The notes below the pieces were generated by a model. That model ran no database searches. It worked only from the letters and a program-made list of their open reading frames with translations, and had not been told where the DNA came from. The translations under genes were made by a program, and so were the position numbers. Below are positions 20,301-32,446 of a stretch of 64,000 nucleotides of DNA, piece after piece (positions within the stretch are counted from its first letter, which is position 1; each line of letters begins with the position of its first letter). This stretch comes from Populus alba (Eukaryota > Streptophyta > Magnoliopsida > Malpighiales > Salicaceae): contig NC_133284.1 in assembly GCF_005239225.2 (NCBI RefSeq), positions 50,562,697 through 50,626,696 on the forward strand, written 5' to 3'.

Positions 20301-23110
20301 ATAGCGGTTGGTGTGATGCATGTGGCCTTTTGTTTGTTTTCCTTTTCCCCTATCTCCTACTCGATTTTCGTGTTGGGATTACAAAATCAAATCAGTCCCT
20401 AAAGTTTATTGTACTTATGACTTCATCCCTATTCTCTTTATTATAACTTTTTTAATTTAGAATACTTTTATGAAATTATGTGAAATTATGTGGTTTTTTC
20501 AATTTCGTCATTGTTCTCTTTGTTGCTTTTTTTTTTAGAATAGTCTACTAAATTAAGAATTGTTTTCAATTTTAGATGGTTTTCACAATTTCTTTTTACC
20601 TTAAAAGGTTTTTTTAGATTGATTTTTTTATCATGTCATCCTCCAACATTTTAATAGCCAAGTCTTTAGCTTTTTAGTTGAGTCCAAATCTAAAATTTAA
20701 CGGTTTGTTCGTTTAAGAGACTGACCCCGGTTTCTTTTTTTGTTTTTTTGTTTTTTTTTTCCATCCTCCAACATTTTGTTATTTTTTAATTCACTTTATA
20801 TGGTATTTTTTAGTCTTTTTTTAAAATAACACAGGTTGCCTTTTTTTTTTTTGTCTTTGTTCTATTTAGTTTTTATGAAGGAATTTTATTTTTAAATTGA
20901 ATTAAATTAATTGATTTTATCTTCTAACATTTATTTGTTTAGGTATTAAGCTCCTATGTTGAGTCTGAGTCAAGAATTTAATGGATTGCGGGTTTAAGAG
21001 TTTAACTCGAGTTTATAGGGTTCACTCGAGCTTCTTTGGTGTTTTGTTTCTTTTTTTAAGCTCTTTTTTTTTGTTTTTTCATATTTCAACCTCTAACATT
21101 CTTTTTATGTTTTTTTATTGGTATCACCCCTTGAATATTAAACAAATATAACCTAAATAACCTAATTTTTTCATTTAATTTTCTGATTCTCTTAAAGCAT
21201 TTGATTATTACAAGGATAAAATTAAAAAAACAAAAGGGCATCCACACACCAACATGATCAATCGGCTATAAATTAATAAATCAAAATAACCTCAGCCAAC
21301 AATTGATTACTCCAAATTAATTTTAAAAACTAGATTTATTTGACTTATATATCTAAAAAATATTAATCTGAATTTCTTTCTATAAAAAATATGTGAGCAG
21401 AGTATTTCATGAAACCTAATAAAAATAAGAGTCTTCTTCAATATATTTTTTTTTATCATCACTTGTAAATTCTTGATAGAAAAAATGAGGAATGTATTTC
21501 TCATGCCTCATCACTCCTATATTTGTTTATTATATCCTAAAAATACTAACTAAGCACAACCTAATTTTTAAATCTGAATTTTTTAAAAACATTTAATTAT
21601 CATCAAATGACAAAATAAAAATTTGTGCTCCAAATGACAAAATAAAAATAACCTCAACAAACATGATTAGTACTAATTAATTTTTACATTAATACACAAG
21701 CAAGTTGTCAATTGTTGGAGGGAAGAACATGTGCTGTCAAATTTATGGAAGGTTTATTTAATCAAAACTCTTGGTTAATACCAGTCAATAAAAAGACAAA
21801 AAGAAGGGAGAGAGAGCGCTTAAAAGTAGAAACACCATGAGCTTAAATTAACCAACGAGTTGACTGGTATATCTGAGAGGTTTTCAAGGAAGCCAACAAG
21901 TGGATTGGCTCAGCAAATACCATGAAAGGTTACTGGTATTTCTTGGAGGTTTTCAAGGAAAGAAAGAAGAGTATTGGCCCACACACAGATCATTATAATT
22001 GTATATTTGTGCTAATTGTCAGGAGGTCCGCTCTTGACAGAAAAAATAGTATAATTTATTTGGCGTAAAATTATAATTTTATTATTGTTCGTGTTATTTT
22101 TGACAAGTTGATCGAGTTATATTATATCAACTTTCATATTTTTATTTATTTTTAAAATTTAAATAATATAATTCCTAGTTAATTTATTTTTAAATTTAAA
22201 TTTAAATTATATTTATTAAATTATATATATAACCCCAAAAAAACATGTCAAAATACCCCAATAAAAATCAATGCAGAGCCTTAATATACGGGACTTGTTA
22301 AAGATTTCTTTAAATTGCTTGAAAACGACTCCGAAGTCCATGCCATGTACGCGAAGAAAAAAGTGACTCTAGAGACAAGGCCATCTAATTAATTAGGAAA
22401 CATTTATTATCTTTTACGGCATTAAAAAATGAACAGAAGGAGGACTCACTGTAACCCTTCTTATAATTTTTTTATCCACCGTAATAATTATTTTGTTATT
22501 CTTATAAAATATAAAGATATTTGTTGTTAATTGTAAATTTGGCTGAGAGTAGTTATTGTTATCTTTTTTTTTTCTAAACTAAATAAAAAAAATAAACACC
22601 ATAAACAAAAATAGTTTTCTAAATTAAATAAAAATAACTAAAAAATAAATAATTTCCCCTAACAATCCTCGTCTACTTATCCTGAGTTATTTAAATGTTT
22701 GTCTCTAGCTACTGGGGAGCACCGCCTTGAAAAGTTGTGTGAGTGCCTCTGCGCTTCATGGATTTCTAACATATAATCATCCGACTCAGATAAAATATGC
22801 CAAGAATCAGTCCCACTCTCCACTACCAAATCATTCTTTATTGATGATGCTTGGACAGTACTGCGGAAGAAGATCACTTTCTAGAATCTAAATTATATTT
22901 CTATCGCAAAACCATATATCAAATCGATGTATGGACAAGTGAATTCGCATCAGAATCCTATGCAACTTTTCAAACGTGCAGCTAACTCTTTAGAAATATT
23001 ATATTGATAATTGGCATATTCAAAAGTGTACGAGGATCGATGACCAATCTTCAGATTACTTTGAAATTCAACAGTTTTAGAAAACAATATAGCCCTGAAG
23101 TCCAGCTTTA
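17361..23110. repeat. Segmental duplication, unit A arm 1 (pairs with 48883-54252)
   Basis: About 5.7 kb of non-coding DNA colinear with 48883-54252. Shared landmarks include AAACGACGTGCAGCTCAATC (17768 and 49252), GTTTGCCACCTC near 20187 and 51276, and GAGGTCCGCTCTTGACAG near 22023 and 53063. Unit B lacks about 370 bases equivalent to 18962-19330; unit A lacks about 150 bases present near 53089-53240. The open frames (for example 18505-18729 and 20184-20402) are not convincing: some are broken in the sister copy and none has a recognisable domain. Confidence 0.85.
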
Positions 23111-25512
23111 GGTGCATGTTTTCTGCCTTTTGCCCATATTTAAAACAATCGCATTATCAGTATGAACAAAAAGTCGCATCAGCATGCCTTGAATTTAGAG
23201 ATATAATGGTTTTTTTAATGGGACACATTCGTCATTATCTCAAAGGGAAGGGCTAAATGATATTCTTGCATTTTCTTTGCACAATGTGATGATTTAATTA
23301 CCCTTGAAAAACAAGCTTGCACAAGGGAAGGGCTTATTAATCTTTTACTTGATTTTTCACAATTATCTTTGACTCTAACACTTTTTTGTTACTTCATTGC
23401 CCCTGAAAATTTAAAACAATTATCTTTGACTCTAACACTTTTTTGTCATTTAGATGTGGTCATTTAATAGTTATTGGGTGTCATTGGAGATAATAAGATA
23501 ATTTGGCAAATTAAAAAATTAATTTAAAAAAAAAAAAAAACAGAATCATGTGAACAATGTTTGCCACCTTCAAACGGTGTGTGCATCGTCATTCAATAGC
23601 CAAAATGGTGATTCCAGGGAGGCTTCCGAAGAATCTCAACGTCCCACCCCCATGAATTAACGACGCATGTAGCACTATAGTGGTTGGTGTGACCTTTTGT
23701 TTTTTCCCCTCTCTCCTACTCGATTTTCGTGTTAGGATTAAAAAAATCAAATTAGCCCATAAAATTTATTGTACTTATGATTTTATCCCTATTCTCTTTA
23801 TTATAATTTTTAAATTTAGAATACTTTTTGAAATTATATAAAATTATGTGGTTTTTTCAATGTCATCCTTATTCTCTTTGTTGCATTGTTTTTTTATTTA
23901 GAATAGTCTACTAAATTAAGAATTGTTTTCAATTTCAGATGGTTTTTTACAATTGTTTTTTTTTTCAATGTCATTATTTTTTTAGTTTTTTTCTTGTTAA
24001 ATCTAATCCATTTTTTATTATTGTATTTTTTTTACCTTGAAAGATTTTTTTAGATTGATTTTTACTATTATGTCATCCTCCAACATTTAATTAGTCGGGT
24101 CTTTAGCTTCTTAGTTGAGTCCGGGTCTAAAATTTAATGATTTATTGGTTTAAGAGATTGACCCCAGTTTCTTTTTTTTTTTCCCTTTTTTTTCCATCCT
24201 CTAGCATTTTGTTATTTTTTAATTCACTTTATATGGTATTTTTTAGTCTTTTTAAAAATAACGCAGATTGCGTTGTTTTTTTTTTCTTTGTTGAATTTAG
24301 TTTTTATGAAGGAATTTTATTTTTAAATTGAATTAAATTGATTGATTTTATCTTCCAACATTTAATTTTTTTAGGTTTTGAGCTCCTGCGTTGAGCTTGG
24401 GTCAAGAATTTAATGGATTGCGGGTTTGAGACTTTAACCCGAGTTTATAGGTTCACTCAGGTTTCTTTGGTGTTTTGTTTCGTTTTTTAATCTCTTTTCT
24501 TTTTTCATATTTCAACCTATAACATTATTCTTTTACTCTCTTTTTATAGGATTTATCTTTCTTTTTAAAATAACAAGGGTTACCTCAAAGTTTTTTCTTT
24601 CAATCTTTGTTAAATTTTGCTTCTTTAAAAGGATCTTTTTAATTAAATTAATTTTTTTAATTTCATCCTCTTGTATTTAAATTGAAGCAATACATGAGAG
24701 AATTTTGTTTTTTTAATTAAGTTTTTTGAAAATTGGTATATTTTTATATTTCTAGAATCTAAATTATATTTCGATCGCAAAACCATATATCAAATCGATG
24801 TATGGACAAGTGAATTCGCATCAGAATCCTATGCAACTTTCAAACGTGCAGCTAACTCTTTAGAAATATTATATTGATAATTGGCATATTCAAAAGTGTA
24901 CGAGGATCGATGACCAATCTTCAGATTACTTTGAAATTCAACAGTTTTAGAAAACAATATAGCCCTGAAGTCCAGCTTTACGTGCATGTTTTCTGCCTTT
25001 TGCACATATTTAAAACAATCGCATTATCAGTATTAACAAAAAGTCGCATTATCTTCTCTCTTTTCTCCAAATATTTGACACACGGCAAAAATAAAACTAG
25101 TTGTTATTTGTTAATCTATAGGATACCTAAAACCATCATCTTTGCGTAGAAGTACATCAGTCATGCTAAAACGTCCTGATACTTTATCAAATAGATAATA
25201 AATTTATATTTTACCAAGTATAAGATATCAGTAAGCCACCTTTTATTCATAAAAAAAAGTCTACCAGCCACCTTAGTGTTGGTAAATGCGAATCGAGAGT
25301 CAACATTCAACACTACAAAGTACAAACTACTCAATTTAATGGAAAGAAAAAACAAATAAAAAGTAGACATATAAGATTTAATGTGGGTAATTAAGCAAAA
25401 ATCTATCTCCTCGGCACACCTAGAGTAACCATTCTTTACTTGAGAGGAAATATAAGAATATCAACGTGATTTTTATACTTGAATATAAATTCCAAAACTT
25501 CTTTGGTAAACC

Positions 25513-25537
25513 TACTCACTCACTCACTCACTCACTC
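25513..25537. repeat. (CTCA)n microsatellite
   Basis: About six copies of CTCA/ACTC. Confidence 0.9.
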
Positions 25538-25689
25538 AAAAGAAAAAAATTTGATGAACAAGAAAGAAAACAGCCTGGTGACTATTCTCATAGGCAAAGC
25601 CATGATGATTCGTAGTTAAGGGGGACACACATAAAAATACTATCCCTTCACACAAATTTATGTATAACTTTTTTATACATTTCTAAGAA

Positions 25690-27236
25690 TTATCTTTATA
25701 ATTAATTGCTTATTATTATTTTTATTTAAAATAGTTTTAAAAATAAAAGAAAATTGAAACTTAAGAAACATGTTTAATAAAAAAAAAAAAAGGTTAACGG
25801 ACGCATGTTATGTGATTCAAAGAGTTATTATTCTGTCTTATATAACAATGCTATAACAAAAGGCTGATATTAAATATATTACCATCGATATAAGTTTTTA
25901 CCAGGCTTGAATCTAATGAGATTCTCGTTATAAAATACATGTCCTTATTCATATAGTTTATAAAGGTTAATACCCTTTTTTATATTGTTGAAATGATGTC
26001 AAGGTCTTAAAGACTGTTAGCCATGTGTTACTAATTAACTTCTGATTTTTTGCATTGTACGTCGTACATAATTGCTGGAAGATAAAATGCTTGATCAGAC
26101 GAGTTTCTAGAGTAGATAGACTAGAGAAGGGAAGCAGAAGAGCCAGCCTGAAATTTGATTAAAATGAAATATAAAGTAAGCGCGTATGTCACTGGGTTAT
26201 TTTTTATTCGTTTTTTTATCTATTTTACATGCAAAAGTTATCTTAGAATACTTTTAATCAAATATATTTAAAAACAAAAAAAAATCGCAACTAAAAGTGT
26301 TTTTGTTAAATTTATTTTTTTAAATCGCAATTATAAAAGCTATCATTATTTTATGTTTGGTAATGTGGTGTAGAATAATTTAACAAAAATATTTTTCAAT
26401 TAAAAATGTATTAAAATATTTTTTTTTCAATTAAAAAAACACTTCAAAATCATTAAAAAATACTTAAAAATTAATTAACAACATTAATTTAATATTTTTT
26501 AAAATTAAATACAGTTTCAAAAGTTATTAATTTAAATCAAAAATTAAATTAACAAGTTTTTCTTTTATATTATATATACTATATACTAAAAGATAGCAGC
26601 CTTTAACTGTGGATTCATATAGTGAAAGGCTAAAGGTTGATTTTACCCTTTAATGAGCAAAGTAGCATGCCTTGAATTTAGAGATATAATGGTTTTTTTC
26701 ATGGGACACATTGGTCATTATTTCAAAGGGAAGGGCTAAATGATATTCTTGCATTTTCTTTGCACAATGTGATTATTTAATTACCCTTGAAAAACAAGCT
26801 TGCACAAGGAAGGGCTTATTAATCATTGACTTGATTTTTCACCAAGTATGTTACTTCATTGCCACTGAAAATTTAAAACAATTATCTTTGACTCTAACGC
26901 TTTTTTGTCATTTAGATGTGGTCATTTAGTAGTTATTGGGTGTCATTGGAGATAATAAGATAATTTGGTAAATTAAAAAATTAATTAAAAAAAAAACAGA
27001 ATCATGTGAACAATGTTTGCCACCTTCGAACAGTGTGTGCATCGTCATTCAATAGCCAAAATGATGATTCCAGGGAGGCTTCGAAGAATCTCAACGTCCC
27101 ACCCCCCATAAATCAACGACGCATGTAGCACTATAGTGGTTGGTGTGACGCGTGTGACCTTTTTTTTTTTTTTTCCCCTCTCTCCTACTTGATTTTCGTG
27201 TTGGGATTAAAAAATCAAATTAGTCCATAAAGTTTA
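25690..27236. repeat. Segmental duplication, unit A arm 2 (pairs with 54253-55793)
   Basis: Colinear with 54253-55793, but reached in unit B directly after the equivalent of 23110. About 2.58 kb (23111-25689) is therefore absent from unit B. Non-coding. Confidence 0.85.
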
Positions 27237-28199
27237 TTGTAATTATAATTTCATCCCTATTCTCTTTATTATAATTTTTTAAATTTAGAATACTTTATGA
27301 AATTATGTGGTTTTTTCAATTTCATTCTAATTCTCTTTGTTGCATTATTTTTTATTTAGAATAGTCTACTAAATTAAGAATTGTTTTCAATTTCAGATGG
27401 TTTTTACAATTGTTTTTTTTTTCAATGTCATTATTTTTTAGTTTTTTTCTTGTTAAATCTAATCCTTTTTTTATTATTGTATTTTTTGACCTTGAAAGAT
27501 TTTTTTAGATTGATTTTTACTATTATGTCATCCTCCAACATTTAATTAGTTGGGTCTTTAGCTTCTTAGTTGAGTCCGGATCTAAAATTTAACGATTTAT
27601 TGGTTTAAGAGATTGACCCCAGTTTCTTTGTTTTTTTTTTTTTCCTTTTTTTTCCATCCTCCAGCATTTTGTTATTTTTTAATTCACTTTATATGGTATT
27701 TTTTAGTCTTTTTAAAAATAACGCAGATTGCCTTGTTTTTTTTTTTCTTTGTTGAATTTAGTTTGTATGAAGGAATTTTATTTTTAAATTGAATTAAATT
27801 TATTAATTTTATCTTCCAACATTTAATTTTTTAGGTTTTGAGCTCCTGCGTTGAGCTTGGATCAAGAATTTAATGGATTGCGGGTTTGAGACTTTAACCC
27901 GAGTTTATAGGGTTCACTTAGGCTTCTTTGGTGTTTTGTTTCTTTTTTTAATCTCTTTTCTTTTTTCATATTTCAACCTATAACATTATTTTTTTACTCT
28001 TTTTTTATAGGATTTATCTTTCTTTTTTCTTTCAATCTTTGTTAAATTTTGCTTCTTTAAAAGGATTTGTTTAATTAAATTAATTTTTTTAAATTTCATC
28101 CTCTTGTATTTAAATTGAAGCAATACATGAGAGAATTTTTTTTTAATTAAGTTTTTTGAAAATTGGTATATTTTTTTTCCACTTTTTTTTTTTTATAGA

Positions 28200-28334
28200 G
28201 TTATCCTGATATTATATCTCAAGTCATCGATTCAATAGATTTACCAAGTTTGACTTAGGTTTATTTTCATTTCTTTTCATTTTTTTTATCTCAAGTCAAT
28301 GATCAAAATCTTAAATTTAAAAAAAAAATGCATC
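28200..28334. other. Non-coding spacer
   Basis: AT-rich flank to the left of the solo LTR; nothing recognisable. Confidence 0.5.
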
Positions 28335-28339
28335 GTCAA
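28335..28339. repeat. Target-site duplication GTCAA (left)
   Basis: Pairs with GTCAA at 30723-30727 on the other side of the solo LTR. Confidence 0.88.
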
Positions 28340-28674
28340 TGTCGATACATGACATCGGGCGATGGCTCGACTTTTTTTTGTTTATTTTAACAAAAAGATT
28401 TTTTTTTTTATTGGGGGAAATGAAGTTTTTATTAGAGTCGTCATCTAGTAATATGAGGGAACTAGAAATCCCAAATTAGACACTAGTCCCAGAGATTCAG
28501 GTACTGGGTTAGTTATGATTAAAGGAAGGTAGACACTACCCTTAAAACATCCCTTCAAGAAAAAGGTTACCCTTACTTGCGTGTTTTTTATTTGTTTCAA
28601 ATGATATTATATTTCGAGCTTATTTGCAATTTTGTTTCTTTTTTAAATGGTTAACGTCGGTTCCTAAAAATAGT

Positions 28675-29055
28675 AGACACGTTAAAAATGACATCAGTCC
28701 CTAAAAATAGGAGACTCATCTAAAATATCGATGTTTAACCCTAAAAAGGAGATTTATGTCTGAGTTACCAAAGAAAAAAAATGGACATAATCCATATTTG
28801 GTATAAATACCCTTGACATCGGTCCTTTTATGTAAGAAGAGACATGTCGACAAACAACATTCGTAGGAGACGCGTTAAAAAAATGACATCAATTCCTAAA
28901 AATAGAAAACTCGTCTAAAATATTGACGTTTAACCCTAAAAAGGAGAATTACGTCGGAGTATCCAAAAGAAATTATGGACATAATCCATATTTGGTATTT
29001 AAACTTTTGACATCGGTCATTTTCTGTAAAAAGAGACGTGTCGATGAACAATATT
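28675..29055. repeat. 194-base tandem duplication inside solo LTR
   Basis: Two copies, starting near GACACGTTAAAAATGACATC (28675) and GACGCGTTAAAAAAATGACA (28869). Each contains CCTAAAAAGGAGA and GGACATAATCCATATTTGGT. Confidence 0.85.
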
Positions 29056-30369
29056 CGTTTATAAAACAAAAATTATTTTGATATCGTTGAGAAATGGGTA
29101 TAACTATATTTGAGATTTGGCTTTGGATCCACGAACGATAACATGATAAGATGAGTGTTGGACCCGCGTCGTATTTTTTATATTTATTTTTTTGTTTTAT
29201 TTTTTTTACATCCAAGAATATTTATATACAAAATAAAAAATGTTAGAAATCCAAAAATATTACATGAGTGCCACTGTATAGGTAAAAGACTGAAATACCC
29301 TCGGATTTCTCAAAAAATTACAAAAATGCCACTGGCGGCGCGTGTGGCTCATGCTCGGTTACTGTTGGTGGCGGCGAAATTTTTCGGCGAGATTTCTGGC
29401 CAACCGATGGTCGATCCTGGTAGATCTGAGGTCGGGGATTCTGAATGTGGTGGTCTTGACGGCCGTTGATGGTTGATGAGGGAGAATCGACGACTTGAAG
29501 CTTCGGTGACTGGCGACGATCGCGGCCTTTTTCTGGCCAGATGAGGCGGCGAAAACACTGAAAAATGTCGGGTTTTTGCTTTTTAGGAGGTTGGCGACCT
29601 TTCTGTGGTGGTTTGGAGGCTTGAGACGGCCAGAGATGGGAGATCGGAGGAGAGAGAGAGAGTCACCGGCGAGAGGAGAGAGAGGCTCTGGGTTATACTA
29701 CGGTGTGAACTCTAGCACGGTACACCGGTGCATCTGAAGTATGTGGGTTGTTGGATCTCTAATGAAAAGATCGTGCGGCTGTGAACACCAGAGGTTTGAT
29801 TTGGTGTGGCGCGGTGCACCGAAAGCTCGGTACACCGGGTGACGTGGCGCAACGGGATCAAAGCTTAGATTATTTCAAGGGTTGAGATGTGTTTGGGTTT
29901 TATTCTAGTGTGGTAAGTCCTATTGTATCCTATTAAATCAAAGGCCCAGAACTAACACTATTGAATCCAACGGTTGGGATATGTTTGGTATTTTTCAAAT
30001 TGTTTTATAAAAAAATAACAATATCCTACTCTCGTGAAGAAAACACTAAAAAATATATGAATAGTGGCAAATCAATTATTTCTCTTCTTTTCTGCTTCTC
30101 CTCTTCCCCTCTCGTGGCTATTTATAGCCAATCAGCAGGGGACAACACGCATCTACCTTAAATAAAAAAATTTATCAGCACAACTGTTCCGTCTATAATG
30201 CAACTGCTCCTCTGACAAATTTTTGTATTATTGATTTTGTTTTATTATATATAATAATAAATATTTATATAGGTAAAATTAAAAATTCAAATAAGTATTA
30301 GAAAAAGCTCGTTTCAACCGTAAAAAAAAAGAAATGGAATAACAAAAAAATATTTGATGGGTATCAACC

Positions 30370-30590
30370 CGGTGAACCAGGTTTTGGTCGAAAATGACGG
30401 TTTTTGACCCGAAACAGCCCGAAACTCATTTTTTACCCTGGTCGACATGGTTTGACCCGTATGGACCCGGTGAACTCGGTTTTGGTTAGAAATGACGGTT
30501 TTAACCCAAAACAGCCCGAAACTCATTTTTTACCCTACTCGACATGGTTTGACCCGTATTGACCCGATGAACTCGGTTTTGATGGAAAGA
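30370..30590. repeat. 97-base tandem repeat in solo LTR
   Basis: GAAACTCATTTTTTACCCT occurs at 30421 and 30518, each followed by CGACATGGTTTGACCCGTAT. A little over two copies. Confidence 0.88.
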
Positions 30591-30722
30591 TGCGGTTGAC
30601 TCAAGAAAAATGTATTTTTGAATTTTAAACTTTTTCTCAATTTTTTTTGGATTTTATAAATAATAATAGAAATAAAATAACATTCAAGAAAATCTTGGTG
30701 AATCCAAAATTGGGTTACAACA

Positions 30723-30727
30723 GTCAA
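30723..30727. repeat. Target-site duplication GTCAA (right)
   Basis: Directly follows the terminal CA of the solo LTR. Confidence 0.88.
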
Positions 30728-30739
30728 TAGTGTTTTTTT

Positions 30740-31060
30740 TACTTGGTTTTTTTTTTTCTAAATCTATATTTCTTTCTCTATTTTCATACTTCAACATTTA
30801 GTTTATTAGAGACCGGGTTTAATAATTTATTATGGTTTGCTTTATATATGGTTAGTTCAGTTTCTTTACACTATAAACTAAAAGAGGTGGTGAATTCACT
30901 ATTCATTCCAATAATGTTTTTTTTAATTTTGTTTTTTGATTTCTAAATCTATATATTATTTTTCTAATTTCATATTTCAACATTTAGTTTATTGGAGACT
31001 AGGCTTAATAATTTATCATAGTTTGCTTTATATATGGTTAGCTAAGTCTAATAACTCGTA
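30740..31060. repeat. 185-base tandem duplication
   Basis: AATCTATAT...CAACATTTAGTTTATT.GAGAC occurs at 30761 and 30946, both followed by GTTTGCTTTATATATGGTTAG. Non-coding. Confidence 0.8.
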
Positions 31061-31460
31061 TTACGGGTTTGACGAGTTAGCTCAATGTTTTTTTTTTATC
31101 TTTTTATAATTGGTATTTTTTTCAATTTTATCATTCAATACTAGGTTGATTATGAATTAAGCTTCATGATTTATTTTAGTTTGTTTTTTATGAGGTTATC
31201 CTGATTTTATGACTGAGGTCACGTGTTTTGTGAATTAAGTCGTGAAGACTCAAGTCTTTTATTATATAATATTTTTATATTGATTTTTTTTTCAATTTCA
31301 ACCTTTAACAATAAGTTTATTGAAAATTAAGATTTATAATTTGTTTTGATTTAGTTTTTATAAAAGTTATCACAATCTCATGACCTTGGTTGCGGGTTTG
31401 GCAAGTTAATCTAGGTTGAGACTCACGCTATTTTTTTTTTTACTTTCTATGAAAAGTTAA

Positions 31461-31531
31461 AATAGTTTAGTAATAAAATTAATATAAAAAATAAATTGGG
31501 TGCAAAATTGATAACACCCATGTAGTTTAAT

Positions 31532-31585
<54 letters not shown>

Positions 31586-32440
31586 TTAAAAAAAGTTACC
31601 ATTTTGAAAGTTTTATTAAAAAGTCATATTTTTACCAATCATTAAGATTGTTTTTTGATCCATAAAATCAATTAATTTAATTTAAGCTAACTTTTACATG
31701 ACTTAATTTAAAACTTTAGTTAAATAAAAAAACAAACTAAATTATAAAATTAACTTATTAAATCAATAATATAATTAAAAGATTCTTCATGCTTTTAATA
31801 TTTTTATATTTAAAAAACAATTATCCAATGAATAATAGTTCAATAAACTAGCTGAACTACTTCATGAACGATATGTTTTAAATTAGCAATTAAAATATCA
31901 AAGGATTTATGGGACACTCCCAATGATATTAATTTGTAAAATACTTAATTTTTTAGGTAATTGTAACATAAATCCTTAATTGAAAAATCAAAATAATTTA
32001 GTAATAAAATTAATATAAAAAATAAATTGGGTGCAAAATTGATAACACCCATGTAGTTTGATGGTATATATATTTTTTTAAAAAAGCTATCATTTAAAAA
32101 GTTTTATTAAAAATTAAGTCATGTTTTTACCAGTTATTAAAATTATATTTTAATCCATAAAATCAATCAATTTAATTTAATCTAACTTTTACATGATTTA
32201 ATTAGAAAGTTAGATAAAAAAAACTAAATTGCATGATTTTAAAATTAACTTATTAAACCAAATTTAATAATATAATTAAAAGATTCTTCAACATTTACAT
32301 GATTTAATTAGAAAGGTAGATAGAAACTAGATCATAAGACACTAACGTCAGATGAACTACTTAATGATTGATATGCTTTAAATGAGCAATTAAAATATCA
32401 AAGGATTTCTAGGGTACTCCCAAGATGTTTAATTATTAGA
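31461..32440. repeat. About 0.53 kb tandem duplication
   Basis: TAATAAAATTAATATAAAAA starts copies near 31470 and 32001. Both contain TTGATAACACCCATGTAGTT and end around AGCAATTAAAATATCAAAGG (31884 and 32386). Copy 1 contains a long TA microsatellite. Confidence 0.82.
31533..31587. repeat. (TA)n microsatellite
   Basis: About 27 TA dinucleotides with one break near 31576. Confidence 0.92.
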
Positions 32441-32446
32441 GGGTTA

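Larger units (their letters stand above)
19388..28200. repeat. Complex internal tandem array (x-y-z-w modules)
   Basis: Modules recur in order. Module x: 19388-19880 and 25975-26600. Module y: 19880-21120, 23247-24740 and 26727-28190 (the last two very similar over about 1.5 kb). Module w: 22885-23180 and 24755-25050 (nearly identical for about 290 bases). Each y copy carries GGGCTAAATGATATT, TTTGCACAATGTGAT and TTTGCCACCT. No protein-coding content or transposase motif is visible. It may be a tandemly expanded repeat or an unidentified mobile element. Confidence 0.75.
28340..30722 (-). mobile_element. Solo LTR of a large Gypsy element (2383 bases)
   Basis: TG...CA bounded (plus-strand ends TGTCGATACATGACATCGGG and GGGTTACAACA), flanked by GTCAA at 28335-28339 and 30723-30727, with no internal retroviral sequence. 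Its left part resembles the LTR at 55794-58010 (CGACATCGGGCGATGG compared with CGACATCGCGGCGGCC, then a GAGTCGTCATCTAGTA compared with GAGTCGCCACCTGGTA block near 28435). The source was thus a relative of the 55794 element in the same, minus orientation. It contains a 194-base tandem duplication (about 28675-29055) and a 97-base tandem repeat (about 30370-30590). A GC-rich, CGGCGA-rich part at 29335-29700 stands out from the AT-rich surroundings. It was probably left by LTR-LTR recombination. Confidence 0.88.

Noticed and set aside
20184..20402. 72-residue open frame, also open at 51273-51491
   Set aside because: Open in two copies, but the related modules near 23560 and 27020 break it, and the C-terminal part is low-complexity. 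It is better explained as repeat DNA.
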